From Flavipsychrobacter stenotrophus (GTDB taxonomy: Bacteria; Bacteroidota; Bacteroidia; Chitinophagales; Chitinophagaceae), in NCBI RefSeq assembly GCF_002954265.1, contig NZ_PPSL01000002.1:992001-1056000 (forward strand): a DNA stretch of 64,000 nt. Direction: 5' to 3'. Both the position numbers and the translations under genes were made by a program. The notes under the pieces are model-generated. The model was not told where the DNA came from, ran no database searches, and was given only the letters and a program-made list of their open reading frames with translations. Numbering within the stretch: position 1 is the first letter of the stretch; the number at the start of each line of letters is the position of its first letter. This document shows positions 42,867 to 52,183 of this stretch, piece by piece.

Positions 42867-42874
42867 TAGATTTG
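42867..42874 (+). promoter_or_regulatory. Bacteroidota -7 promoter box (TAGATTTG)
   Basis: TAGATTTG matches TAnnTTTG and lies 46 nt before the dihydroorotase start codon. Confidence 0.45.
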
Positions 42875-42920
42875 CGTGGTAAAATTAAGCGTTATTCACT
42901 AATACGCCGCATATAACAAC

Positions 42921-44252
42921 ATGACAACGATATTAATAAAAAACGTCACCATAGTAAACGAAGGTATCAGCAAGGTATCAGACATTCTGTTGAAAGATGG
43001 TCTTATAGATAAAATTGACACCAACATCACACCTGCAGGCAACTATAAGGAGATAAATGGCGAAGGGCTGCACTTGCTACCGGGTGTTATTGACGACCAG
43101 GTACACTTCCGCGAGCCGGGTCTTACCCATAAAGCCAATATTCATACTGAAGCGGCAGCAGCTGTGGCCGGTGGCACTACCACTTTTATGGAGATGCCCA
43201 ATACCAACCCGCCCGCTATCACCCAGCAATTGCTGCAAGACAAGTATGATATTGCGGCGGCTACCTCTGTAGCCAATTACTCCTTCTTTATGGGCGTATC
43301 TAACAGCAATGCCGATGAGGTACTGCGCACCAACGACAAAAAGAACGAAGTATGCGGTGTGAAGATATTTATGGGATCGAGTACAGGCGATATGCTGGTA
43401 GACAACTACCTTACCCTGAACAAGATCTTTTCAGAATCAGAGTTGCTTATTGCCACCCATTGCGAAGATGAGCGCGTGATCACAGAAAACAAGGCCAAAT
43501 ACCCTGATGCTGATAATGCTTCTTACCATCCGCTGATCCGCGATACAGAAGCATGTTTTGCCAGTTCATTTTCAGCGGTACAGCTGGCCATGATCCACAA
43601 GACCCGCCTGCATATACTGCATATATCTACTGCCCGTGAGCTACAGTTGTTCACCAACATGTTCCCGCTGACCGACAAGCGCATAACATCAGAGGTGTGT
43701 GTACATCACCTGCATTTTACTGCCGATGATTATCCGCAATACGGCAATCTCATAAAATGCAATCCGGCGATTAAAGCCAAAGAGAACAGGGATGCTCTGT
43801 GGGAAGCACTGCTTGACGACAGATTGGATATAATAGCTACCGATCACGCTCCCCACACCTGGGAAGAAAAGCAACAGCCTTACCAACAAGCACCTGCAGG
43901 TGTGCCATTGGTGCAGCATTCGCTAGTCCTTATGCTGCAATATGCAAAGCAGGGCAAGTTGAGCATTGAAAAGGTGGTAGAGAAAATGTGTCACGCGCCG
44001 GCTCAATGCTTCCAGATAGCTAAAAGAGGTTATATACGCGAGGGTTACCATGCCGACCTGGTGTTGGTGAATATGAACGAAACATACACCGTGAGCAAGG
44101 AGAATATCCTTTATAAATGTGGCTGGTCGCCGTTTGAAGGACATACGTTTCCGGCAAAGATCGTGAATACTATAGTTAACGGAAATATCGTTTATGAAAA
44201 CGGCAAAGTTTTGGATCTATACAGAGGACAAAGAATATTGTTTGACAGATAA
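42921..44252 (+). CDS. pyrC: Dihydroorotase
   Basis: A 443-residue amidohydrolase, complete in length. It starts with the composite beta domain (ILIKNVTIVNEGISKVSDIL). The metal-site strand is GVIDDQVHFREPGLTHKANI. Further motifs are AAVAGGTTTFMEMPNT, VKIFMGSSTGDM, LHILHISTARE and IIATDHAPHTWEEK. It closes the pyrimidine ring by converting carbamoyl aspartate to dihydroorotate. The first His of the usual HxH metal pair is Gln here (DDQVH), which I recall as common in Bacteroidota PyrC. Other pyrimidine genes are not adjacent. Confidence 0.88.
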   Translation: MTTILIKNVTIVNEGISKVSDILLKDGLIDKIDTNITPAGNYKEINGEGLHLLPGVIDDQVHFREPGLTHKANIHTEAAAAVAGGTTTFMEMPNTNPPAITQQLLQDKYDIAAATSVANYSFFMGVSNSNADEVLRTNDKKNEVCGVKIFMGSSTGDMLVDNYLTLNKIFSESELLIATHCEDERVITENKAKYPDADNASYHPLIRDTEACFASSFSAVQLAMIHKTRLHILHISTARELQLFTNMFPLTDKRITSEVCVHHLHFTADDYPQYGNLIKCNPAIKAKENRDALWEALLDDRLDIIATDHAPHTWEEKQQPYQQAPAGVPLVQHSLVLMLQYAKQGKLSIEKVVEKMCHAPAQCFQIAKRGYIREGYHADLVLVNMNETYTVSKENILYKCGWSPFEGHTFPAKIVNTIVNGNIVYENGKVLDLYRGQRILFDR

Positions 44253-44414
44253 AGTGAAGATGGCAAAAATAAATACCACCATTTCACTAATTCTATTCCA
44301 TTTCTGCTTCGTTGCAAAAGTCTTTAAATAGGTCACTATTCGCAGATTTTGCGCCTTGCACAAAAGAAATATAATCATTAAACTTGATGGCATTTATTTT
44401 CGCCATCCTCACTG

Positions 44415-45740
44415 ATGCAAAACGACAAGATCACACTTAAAGACCTCTCTATCTTTACTTCAGACGGCAGTGGAGGTGTCTTCGACCTTATAGACCGTAC
44501 CACTTCACTGGCCGGGAAGGATATGCTGCGCAAGCACCTGCATCATCCGCCCGACACGGCTGAGAATCTGATAGCTACGCAGGAAGCTATTAAATTCTGG
44601 AGCAAACACCTGCAGCTATGGCCAAAGATCATTTCTAACGGCACAATAGTGATGCTGGAAAAATTCTTTGAGTCGGCAGATAATGTAAGTGCACCACCAA
44701 CAGGTATTACCCTGATGATGGGAACAATGATGCAAAAGGTGTTCAATAAGCAGGAGTACTTTTTAACCAAATTCTCGCTTTCCCATCTTTCAGATTTTTT
44801 GAAGGGTTGCCAACAACTGGCAGAAATAGCCGACAACGAAGTTGTTCCATCAGCATTGAGACATGAACTGGATGCTATAAACAAGGAACTGGAACACAGG
44901 TTGGCAAATAAGATGATGAACGTGAATCCGGATGCCCAATACTCTGAACTGGCGCAGCTCAACTACCAGGCTCGCCGCGAAATGAAGAGTATGGTCTATC
45001 GCCTCATCAACCACTATGCGCGGCTAGATGCATGGCAATCTATGGCACGGGCAACCAATGAACATAAGTGGGTATTTCCTGAAATACTGCCGGCATTGCC
45101 TATTCGCTTCGAAATGGAGCAACTATATCACCCTTTGATACAGCAGCCAATTGGATACGATATAACATTTGATAATAGCCGCAACTTCCTGGTGCTTACG
45201 GGGGCCAACATGTCGGGCAAGACCACCTTTATGCGCTCACTGGGTGTTGGTGCTCTTATGGCTCATCTGGGCATGGGCGTACCCGCAAAAGCACTTCGTA
45301 TCAGCTTTCTGCAGGGCATCATCACCAACATGCATGTAGAAGACAACATACTGAAAGGAGAAAGTTATTTCTTTGCCGAAGTGCAACGCATGAAGCAGAC
45401 CGCCGAAAAGCTACAACAACATCAACCCCACCTGGTACTGATGGATGAACTCTTTAAAGGCACTAACGTACATGACGCATATGAGTGTACCAAGGCAGTA
45501 ATGGATGGTTTGCTCAATCATAACAATCACCTGATGATACTGTCTACCCACCTCTATGAAGTGGCGCACCAATTTGCCGAAAACAAAGAGATCCTATTCT
45601 CCTACTTCGAGACGGAGCTAGACAAGGATAGCAGCTACAGGTTCACCTATAAACTAAAACCCGGCATATCTAACGACCGCATTGGGTATCGTATATTGCA
45701 GAAAGAAGGTGTAATTTCGCTGCTGCAAAAAAAGCGTTGA
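44415..45740 (+). CDS. Short MutS-family ATPase
   Basis: A 441-residue protein carrying only the MutS core/lever region and the C-terminal ATPase domain. Motifs are LTGANMSGKTTFMRSLGVGA (Walker A), ENILKGESYFFAEVQRMKQ (close to the MutS motif), LVLMDELFKGTNVHDAYE (Walker B) and LSTHLYEVAHQF. The mismatch-binding and connector domains of true MutS are missing, so it is not the main mismatch repair protein. Such short MutS-related proteins are common in Bacteroidota and their role is not settled. A small membrane peptide gene follows after one base. Confidence 0.85.
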   Translation: MQNDKITLKDLSIFTSDGSGGVFDLIDRTTSLAGKDMLRKHLHHPPDTAENLIATQEAIKFWSKHLQLWPKIISNGTIVMLEKFFESADNVSAPPTGITLMMGTMMQKVFNKQEYFLTKFSLSHLSDFLKGCQQLAEIADNEVVPSALRHELDAINKELEHRLANKMMNVNPDAQYSELAQLNYQARREMKSMVYRLINHYARLDAWQSMARATNEHKWVFPEILPALPIRFEMEQLYHPLIQQPIGYDITFDNSRNFLVLTGANMSGKTTFMRSLGVGALMAHLGMGVPAKALRISFLQGIITNMHVEDNILKGESYFFAEVQRMKQTAEKLQQHQPHLVLMDELFKGTNVHDAYECTKAVMDGLLNHNNHLMILSTHLYEVAHQFAENKEILFSYFETELDKDSSYRFTYKLKPGISNDRIGYRILQKEGVISLLQKKR

Positions 45741-45741
45741 C

Positions 45742-45909
45742 ATGAAGTCGAAAATATTTGTGATCGTCATTGCCACTCTTATTGTGTTGCCAGTGCTATA
45801 CCTGGTGACCAATGAACTGAAATACCGTTCTAAACACGGCAATGAGCCGGTTCCTGTTAACAATACTTTAGATAGCACTATTGCACCAAACGGCGATACT
45901 ATAAAATAG
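45742..45909 (+). CDS. 55-aa single-helix membrane peptide
   Basis: ATG 45742 opens one base after the MutS-family stop and encodes 55 residues. A short basic start and a hydrophobic helix (MKSKIFVIVIATLIVLPVLY) are followed by a polar tail ending IAPNGDTIK. The signal-anchor pattern and tight spacing support translation. I do not recognise a family. Confidence 0.5.
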   Translation: MKSKIFVIVIATLIVLPVLYLVTNELKYRSKHGNEPVPVNNTLDSTIAPNGDTIK

Positions 45910-45946
45910 TAATGCATAAATTTAGTGTGCCGTAAGGCCAGTAAAT

Positions 45947-46477
45947 ATGAAAAAGCTACTCCTGATCATCCTCCTTGCAATTTGCGGCATCAATGCAGAT
46001 GCACAGAGCCGCGGACGTTATAAGCGAATGCCCGTAGATAGCCTGCCCTATATGAAGTCGCCGGAGTTGCCGGCATACAACATAAGGTTAATGGACAGTA
46101 CAACCATCTTCAATACATTTAATATTGCTAAAGGAAAATATACGGCCATCTTCTTCTTCGACCCCGGCTGCAGTCATTGCCACGATATTACTGCAGAGCT
46201 GACACGCGGTATGGATTCGCTGAAAAACATCCAGTTTTACTTTACTACGCCTAATCCTGATTTTACGGCTATGCGTAAGTTTGCATCAGATATGCACCTT
46301 GCCGATTATGCCAACATAGTTGGCATTGGCCGTGACTATGAGTTTTTCTTTATAGACTATTACAACGTGAATTCCTTCCCCGACCTAGCACTCTATGATG
46401 AGAACAAAATGATCGTGCACCTGTTTGAAGGAAGGGTTACTGTTAAGGATCTTTATGAGTACACCCACAAGAAGTAA
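45947..46477 (+). CDS. Periplasmic thioredoxin-fold protein with CxxC
   Basis: A 176-residue exported protein (signal MKKLLLIILLAICGINADAQ). The thioredoxin-like core is AIFFFDPGCSHCHDITAEL, with a C-S-H-C active site, then FYFTTPNPDF and the cis-Pro-type NVNSFPDLALYDE. It probably handles thiol-disulfide exchange or folding in the periplasm; the partner is unknown. It follows the 55-aa peptide by 37 nt and may share the transcript starting at the MutS-family gene. Confidence 0.8.
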   Translation: MKKLLLIILLAICGINADAQSRGRYKRMPVDSLPYMKSPELPAYNIRLMDSTTIFNTFNIAKGKYTAIFFFDPGCSHCHDITAELTRGMDSLKNIQFYFTTPNPDFTAMRKFASDMHLADYANIVGIGRDYEFFFIDYYNVNSFPDLALYDENKMIVHLFEGRVTVKDLYEYTHKK

Positions 46478-46489
46478 TTTACGTCTTCG

Positions 46490-47953
46490 TTAATCTTCCT
46501 TATCCTTATTTCTTTTTACACCTTTCAGGCGAATGCGGGCATTGTATATACGACCATCTTTGTCCCATACTTTTACACCGTACTCCCCTTCTTCCATTTC
46601 GTCAGTATTCACCTGGCATATGTTTACGTTCTTAGGGTACGAAATATCCATTTCATATTCTCTGCCGGTAGAGTCGATCATCACACAACTAAGGATATCA
46701 GGCATGTTGATGGTGAAGTACTTCATCGTTGGGTTCTGCGAACCAATAAGTATAGAAGTATTATCTACCACCTTATTCTTCTTGTAATATACGCCCCTGC
46801 GATACATAACACTGCGGGTTACCTGGTCTTCCCATACTACATAGATAAAGCCACCGCCAATAGCCACATCCGCATTCAGCATCACACCTTCGGCAACGGT
46901 ATCATACACTTTAGGAAATCCCCTGGTGAGGTCATCTGTTACAGCAAGGCAAACTATGTTATTACCACCGGAGCTTTGCGTCCACACAATACCGGCAGCA
47001 CTACCTATGCCCGATATACGCGGGTAGTTTTGTTTAGGCACACCGGTGATAGCGCCTGTCACTTCAGATGTGGTCAATGAAGGATAAGACAGCGACAACT
47101 TGCTCAGATACACCAGTGAATTATCATTAGATCCGCTCATATATACCGAGTACAATGTATCGCCAACTATTACACCATCGGGGCCACTGGCGGGGCATGT
47201 AGATGGCACATAGTCTGTAGAGTCTATGCGCAGGGCATTATTAAAGGTCTTGCAGCCATTGTTAGAAACACCACCCCATATGTTGCGCAGGCCACCAAGG
47301 TTATTCCTATACAGCAACACACCTGCTGAGCCGGAAGCCACCAGTGCGGCGGGGCTGCAATCGCACACCTTGTCGCCTGAGTTAATGCTGGCTAAAGTGT
47401 CTTTGAAGAAAGACTCTCCCATATCATCAGATCGTGCTACCACATAGTGAGCATTATCATAGCCCTTGTCCACCTTCATATAGGTAACAAACGGATTGCC
47501 ATTCTCATCGGTAGTAACAGTAGGGAAACGGGTGATGTAATTATATTCAGAATCTACCTGTGCAGCTGCGGAAAAATTCACGCCACCATCATAAGAGTGC
47601 TTGATGTAAATATGGTTCTTTTCTTCGGGTATCTGCTTGTAGGTAACATATACAGTATCGCCATGTGCTGCTATGTCGGGACCTGCCCATGAGGTGGCAA
47701 ATACATTTACTCCCGACTGACTAATAACGATAGGTGTAGAGAATGATTCTCCTCCCCACTTGGCAAAATAGGCCTTACCGCCATCATCTCCCCACACCAC
47801 CATAGGGTTGTTGTATTTATCCAGTTTTATGCGCGGGTGCAGGTTGCCATATATCTTATGTGCCACAGGTGCAGTAGCCAGCCAGCTGATAGAATTTTGT
47901 GCAAGAACGGGAATACAAAGTATTGTAAATAAAGCAGTAAGAAGTTGCCGCAT
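46490..47953 (-). CDS. Secreted sialidase-superfamily beta-propeller protein
   Basis: From ATG 47953 (MRQLLTALFTILCIPVLAQN) the product has 487 residues with a signal peptide. The body contains repeated blades with BNR/Asp-box-like turns (HSYDGGVNFSAAAQ, ARSDDMGESFFKD, GVSNNGCKTFNNA) typical of exo-alpha-sialidase-like propellers. The catalytic Arg triad and Tyr cannot be assigned by eye, so enzymatic activity is open. The end lacks a standard T9SS domain (VKVWDKDGRIYNARIRLKG then basic). It may be a surface glycan-binding or propeller scaffold protein. Confidence 0.65.
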   Translation of the reverse strand: MRQLLTALFTILCIPVLAQNSISWLATAPVAHKIYGNLHPRIKLDKYNNPMVVWGDDGGKAYFAKWGGESFSTPIVISQSGVNVFATSWAGPDIAAHGDTVYVTYKQIPEEKNHIYIKHSYDGGVNFSAAAQVDSEYNYITRFPTVTTDENGNPFVTYMKVDKGYDNAHYVVARSDDMGESFFKDTLASINSGDKVCDCSPAALVASGSAGVLLYRNNLGGLRNIWGGVSNNGCKTFNNALRIDSTDYVPSTCPASGPDGVIVGDTLYSVYMSGSNDNSLVYLSKLSLSYPSLTTSEVTGAITGVPKQNYPRISGIGSAAGIVWTQSSGGNNIVCLAVTDDLTRGFPKVYDTVAEGVMLNADVAIGGGFIYVVWEDQVTRSVMYRRGVYYKKNKVVDNTSILIGSQNPTMKYFTINMPDILSCVMIDSTGREYEMDISYPKNVNICQVNTDEMEEGEYGVKVWDKDGRIYNARIRLKGVKRNKDKED

Positions 47954-48145
47954 AGAGAGCTTGTGAAGCACTAAAATTAGTAATTTATTTGAACACCTTG
48001 TTGTTATGACTATAGCGTAACGCCATTAGAGCTTCATAGACACTAATGCGTGCACAAACTACAAATTGTCATATTAATTATGATAATCACGGGTTTTAGA
48101 ATAATATTGTATAATATTGACTTACTGATCTAAATATACACTACA

Positions 48146-48629
48146 ATGAAAAAGACAATTTTATCATTAGGCGTTTTGCTAGCTATATCTTGCACCTATT
48201 CTTTTGCGCAGACAGCGACCACTCTTCAACAAGGTGGCGTTTCGCTAGCTAAGCAAGAAGCCGCACAGAGCCAGAGTCTTGATATTAGCCCAAGGGAAGC
48301 CGTTCTTAACATCAGCTATAAAATGACAGGTGGAAAAATGCTGGTGATGGCAGATGACCACAAAGAGGGACCAATTTTTGTAGAGAAAACAGCATCTACA
48401 CTTAGCGAAGACATATCAGATATACAATGCCGATGGCAAAAGCCTGATAGCTACTTATACGGTAGGAAGAAAAGCTACCGACATAACGCTGACCATAGTT
48501 AAAGGGAAAACAGTAAAGGAATTTGCCCTGCGCGAATATCTGGCCCGCGCCACCAGCGACCTGGAAAGAGATGCAATAAAACGCAAGTTGCCGGTTTATT
48601 GGTTGTATAAGAATGGTTATGCGAAGTAA
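48146..48629 (+). pseudogene. Secreted hypothetical protein with frameshift
   Basis: The first frame (48146-48502) encodes a signal peptide (MKKTILSLGVLLAISCTYSF) and about 90 coherent residues, then turns into unlikely sequence. In the +1 frame a coherent continuation is readable from about 48425: IYNADGKSLIATYTVGRKAT, then DITLTIVKGKTVKEFALREY and LARATSDLERDAIKRKLPVY, ending NGYAK at 48629. The crossover lies near 48400-48425. One extra base in the DNA, an assembly error, or programmed +1 frameshifting would each explain it. The family is unknown. Confidence 0.7.
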
Positions 48630-48647
48630 TAGTCATTAAATATTTAT

Positions 48648-48680
48648 ACTCCCGCATCTTTGCCAGATGCGGGAGTTTTT
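48648..48680 (+). terminator. Terminator after the frameshifted gene
   Basis: ACTCCCGCATCT (48648-48659) pairs with AGATGCGGGAGT (48665-48676), followed by TTTTTCTTT. It sits 19 nt after the +1-frame stop, supporting that stop as the true gene end. Confidence 0.88.
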
Positions 48681-48703
48681 CTTTACATCACATCTTCAAA
48701 GCT

Positions 48704-49585
48704 ATGAACAAGTTATTGCTCTTTTGGGCCTGCATCCTGTTCTTTATTTTTGCCTGCCGGGCACAACCCACAACTATTGATGGCTTCTTCGACAAAGACC
48801 TGTTGCCCGATAAGATCACGGTAGAAGACGAGGATAGCAGAGCATCTTCCTCATTTCATATCACCTGCAACTTTTCTACTCTATCCGCCCCCATCATTTT
48901 TGATTGCACCTACTATTATTCCGACTTTCTTTTTGTGTGCCCGATACCTTCTGTGGTTACCCATGAAGATGCATTTACCGATAAGTTGGCGCGTGTAATG
49001 ATCCCGGCCGCTAAAACACCTTTAGACTCCAACGGCTTCAGGTGGATAACGCAAGTGTGTATGAACAGCAGCAACAAGGCTAAAATGCCCCCGGCTGTCA
49101 ATTTCAAGAGTTCATTCACCATTCACTGGCACCAGGGTATGCCCGATATTAAACGACCTTCGTTTACCAAGGTGCCGGCCGATTTTCCGCTCTGTATGGG
49201 GCACAGCTACAGTACACCTGCTATCAAGGCCAAAAGCCTAATACTAGGTTACATAGGCAACAACCATAACGCTGTCATCAGAACATTCGATATACCCGGC
49301 TACCAGGTGATCACCACAAGGCATGGAGTACTGCTAAAGAAGGGAGACCTCTATGCATGGGTATTTATCAATGATAAAAACACCTTTGGTATTGGTAGCG
49401 AAAAGCTGCGCTGGCCAACGGTTACAGACGTAACCTGGCACAACAACTGCCTGCTGATCAAAACCGTAGCCATCCCCTCTGATATCAAAAGTACCTATGT
49501 AGTCTGTTTGGACTCATGGGATGTTTTCCGGCTGAAAAACAACAATGATACGTCGGTGCAAACGTTGAATAGTTTGTGTTATTGA
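48704..49585 (+). CDS. Secreted protein of unknown function
   Basis: A 293-residue exported protein (MNKLLLFWACILFFIFACRA then QP). I do not recognise it. It begins with GFFDKDLLPDKITVEDEDS, a phrase like those introducing calcium-type or FG-GAP-like segments, and then looks beta-rich with scattered Cys (ITCNFS, FDCTYYY, TQVCMN, FPLCMG). It could be a disulfide-stabilised periplasmic protein. It stands between a terminator and another orphan gene. Confidence 0.55.
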   Translation: MNKLLLFWACILFFIFACRAQPTTIDGFFDKDLLPDKITVEDEDSRASSSFHITCNFSTLSAPIIFDCTYYYSDFLFVCPIPSVVTHEDAFTDKLARVMIPAAKTPLDSNGFRWITQVCMNSSNKAKMPPAVNFKSSFTIHWHQGMPDIKRPSFTKVPADFPLCMGHSYSTPAIKAKSLILGYIGNNHNAVIRTFDIPGYQVITTRHGVLLKKGDLYAWVFINDKNTFGIGSEKLRWPTVTDVTWHNNCLLIKTVAIPSDIKSTYVVCLDSWDVFRLKNNNDTSVQTLNSLCY

Positions 49586-49672
49586 TTCAGTTAACCATGT
49601 TCGTCTATATCCTTCTTCTGATGAATAACCACATGCAAGTCAAATAAATGACCCAATTTTAAATACTGAAAG

Positions 49673-50188
49673 ATGCCTATAATTAGCGTATCCATATTCT
49701 TTTTCACTATCGTTTTTTTCATTTTGGTAGGGCTTTCTATTTTTGTGGCTGTTTGCAATCGGCAGACACAACGCACGATAAAAAAATTCACTTCACTTGT
49801 TCATCTCCTACACCCTACTGTAGTCTCTAACGTCAAATTACGCTATTGGACAACAAATGGAGGAAAGAGTACTATAAGCCTGAATAGTCGCTGCGATCTC
49901 TATTTATTTGACAACTGCCTCGCTGTAACTCGTAGAGAGCACTTTATCTATACTTTTTCATTTGCTCCTATTCTAATTACTTCCAATAAAATAAATGCTG
50001 AACGCATGTTTGACTACATCAGAATTTATAATCCATACAGCATAATATTTAGGGAAATTGTACAAGGGGAAATAGTTATTAAAGTCTCAGACCCACTATA
50101 TACCCACTATAAAATTGAACTAACCCTTATGGGTATGACAAAAGAGCAAATAGCTAAATTTAAGAGAATCGAAGATTGGCTAAATTGA
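49673..50188 (+). CDS. Single-pass membrane protein of unknown function
   Basis: A 171-residue protein with one N-terminal helix (IFFFTIVFFILVGLSIFVAV) followed by a basic cytoplasmic-type segment and a soluble beta-rich domain (NVKLRYWTTNGGKSTISLNS, CDLYLFDNCLAVTRREH). The family is unknown. It is noticeably more AT-rich than its neighbours by eye, so recent acquisition is possible. Confidence 0.5.
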   Translation: MPIISVSIFFFTIVFFILVGLSIFVAVCNRQTQRTIKKFTSLVHLLHPTVVSNVKLRYWTTNGGKSTISLNSRCDLYLFDNCLAVTRREHFIYTFSFAPILITSNKINAERMFDYIRIYNPYSIIFREIVQGEIVIKVSDPLYTHYKIELTLMGMTKEQIAKFKRIEDWLN

Positions 50189-50299
50189 TTGGCTAAAGGC
50201 AATTGGTCTAAATGCAAAAAGCTGCCCACGTTCTACCATTAACCTACTAAATCTGTGTCTTTCATAATTTGCCAACATAATTAATTGATTAAAATTTCC

Positions 50300-50346
50300 G
50301 GCGATGTTGGTCTTATGACCAACATCCATCAGGACGTATTCGTTTT
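50300..50346 (-). repeat. Variable-stem hairpin repeat, copy 6 (inverted)
   Basis: A 10-bp perfect stem GATGTTGGTC-TTAT-GACCAACATC is followed by GGACGTATTCGTTTT (50332-50346), the reverse complement of AAAACGAATACGTCC seen beside hairpin copy 4 and in the 31.9-kb array. Confidence 0.75.
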
Positions 50347-50366
50347 GTACCCCCTACCCAAACACA

Positions 50367-50394
50367 AAGGCCCGTTGCAACAGCAACGGGCCTT
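50367..50394 (-). terminator. Terminator of the RNase G gene
   Basis: AAGGCCCGTTGC (50367-50378) pairs perfectly with GCAACGGGCCTT (50383-50394). Confidence 0.85.
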
Positions 50395-50421
50395 ATAAAT
50401 TTCTTGTCAATTACAGATCAT

Positions 50422-51981
50422 TTAGAGCTTGATCATGTCATTGGTATGCGCATCGTAAAAATTGTATTCGGTAAGTGGAGAAGCATTGTCTATCACTACC
50501 TTCATTTTTACTTTGGCGGCCTTGGCCCACTTCTTCACTATTGATGGTTTCAGTAGAGTACCCTTGGTAAGGTAGCCTTCAACTATCGGGTGCACGTGTA
50601 GTGCCAGATCTTTATGTCCCTGTGTTACCAGGTACTTGAAGTCTTTCTCTATATCATCTGCCAGCAATATCGACGGGCCTATTTTACCTGTACCCTTGCA
50701 GGTAGGGCAATTCTCGGCTGTAGATATGTTCAGCTCGGGACGCAGGCGCTGGCGTGTTATCTGCATCAACCCGAATTTAGAGATAGGCAGTACCGTATGC
50801 TTTGCCCTGTCAGTCACCATCAGCTCTTCCATAGCCTCTACCAGTTGCTTTTTATGCTCGGGTAGCTTCATGTCTATAAAGTCAATGATAATGATACCGC
50901 CAAGATCCCTCAACCTCATCTGCCGGGCTATTTCTGCCGCTGCTTCAAGGTTGGTCATTATAGCATTCTGTTCCTGTCCTGCTTCCGCATGGCGGGTACC
51001 ACTGTTCACGTCAATAACGTGTAGTGCTTCAGTATGCTCTATGATCAGGTAGGCGCCGCTGCTCAGGTTCACCGTTTTACCGAATGCCGCCTTTACCTGC
51101 TTGCTTATACCGTAGGTCTCAAATATGGGTTGCTGTGCTGTATGCAGACTTACTATCTCGGCCTGCTCAGGAGCAATACGCGATATGTAGTCCTTCATCT
51201 CGGTCATGATCTTCTTATCGTTGATCACTACTTTCTGAAAACTCACACTCAACAGATCTCTTAATATAGACGTGGTCTTATCCTGTTCGCTCAGTATCAT
51301 CTGCGGCGCTTTCGCTCCTTTCAGATTCCGCTGTATCGTCTTCCACATTTTCTCCAGTTCCAGTATATCCGCATGTAGCTCAGCTGTGTTCTTTCCTTCA
51401 GCTGCTGTACGCACTATTACACCAAAATTTTTGGGCTTTATGCTTTCTACTATACGCTGCAGGCGCTTACGCTCATCTGCCGAATGTATCTTTCTCGATA
51501 TAGCTACCACATCATTAAATGGCGTAACCACCACAAACCTTCCGGGGAGTGATATTTCGCAGCTCAATCTCGGACCTTTAGAAGAGATCGGCTCTTTAAA
51601 TACCTGTACAAGCACTTCTGGTTTCCCGTTAAATACTTCAGTTATTTTACCGTTCTTCAGTATTTCAGCCTCGTTCTTGAAACTGCCGAAGTGTTCACCC
51701 CAGCTAGGATTGCCGTCTACCGATTGCTTACTGAATTTTATGAGAGAGCGCAGGTATGGACTCAGATCAGTATAAGAGAGAAATGCGTCTTTTTCGTACC
51801 CAACATCTACAAACACCGCATTAAGCTGTGGCATCAGTTTTTTTATCCTGCCCAGGTATAGATCTCCTACGGCAAACTGATTAGTTCCACGCTCATAGTG
51901 AAGTTCGACCAGCTTCTTGTCTTCCAACAAGGCTATCTCTACACCCTCACCAGATGCATTAATAATTAATTCTTTGTTCAT
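50422..51981 (-). CDS. rng: Ribonuclease E/G family endoribonuclease
   Basis: A 519-residue RNase G-type enzyme that cuts single-stranded RNA in rRNA maturation and mRNA decay. The S1 domain is near the start (VGDLYLGRIKKLMPQLNAVF, VDVGYEKDAFLSYTDL). The catalytic metal region shows LHVIDVNSGTRHAEAGQE and GGIIIIDFIDMKLPEHKKQL. The zinc-link CPTCKGTGKIG follows, then a C-terminal domain. Length matches RNase G, not the long RNase E. It belongs to the cluster with the COX24-like peptide, TPR and HU genes upstream on the same strand. Confidence 0.94.
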   Translation of the reverse strand: MNKELIINASGEGVEIALLEDKKLVELHYERGTNQFAVGDLYLGRIKKLMPQLNAVFVDVGYEKDAFLSYTDLSPYLRSLIKFSKQSVDGNPSWGEHFGSFKNEAEILKNGKITEVFNGKPEVLVQVFKEPISSKGPRLSCEISLPGRFVVVTPFNDVVAISRKIHSADERKRLQRIVESIKPKNFGVIVRTAAEGKNTAELHADILELEKMWKTIQRNLKGAKAPQMILSEQDKTTSILRDLLSVSFQKVVINDKKIMTEMKDYISRIAPEQAEIVSLHTAQQPIFETYGISKQVKAAFGKTVNLSSGAYLIIEHTEALHVIDVNSGTRHAEAGQEQNAIMTNLEAAAEIARQMRLRDLGGIIIIDFIDMKLPEHKKQLVEAMEELMVTDRAKHTVLPISKFGLMQITRQRLRPELNISTAENCPTCKGTGKIGPSILLADDIEKDFKYLVTQGHKDLALHVHPIVEGYLTKGTLLKPSIVKKWAKAAKVKMKVVIDNASPLTEYNFYDAHTNDMIKL

Positions 51982-52183
51982 TCTGCCGTCGTTTAACCAA
52001 ATATCATCCCGTTAGCACCCTCATTTGCATGGGGGAGGGATGGGACAGCCGCAAATAGAATATGTGGAGACCTCTTGTAAATCCTGCAATAATACACTCA
52101 CACACCTTACTTATGCACATAGTGCAGCTGCAAGGCGTGTGAATGCAATTAAAGGCTTTGGGAAGATGATTTGGTAGTGAATA

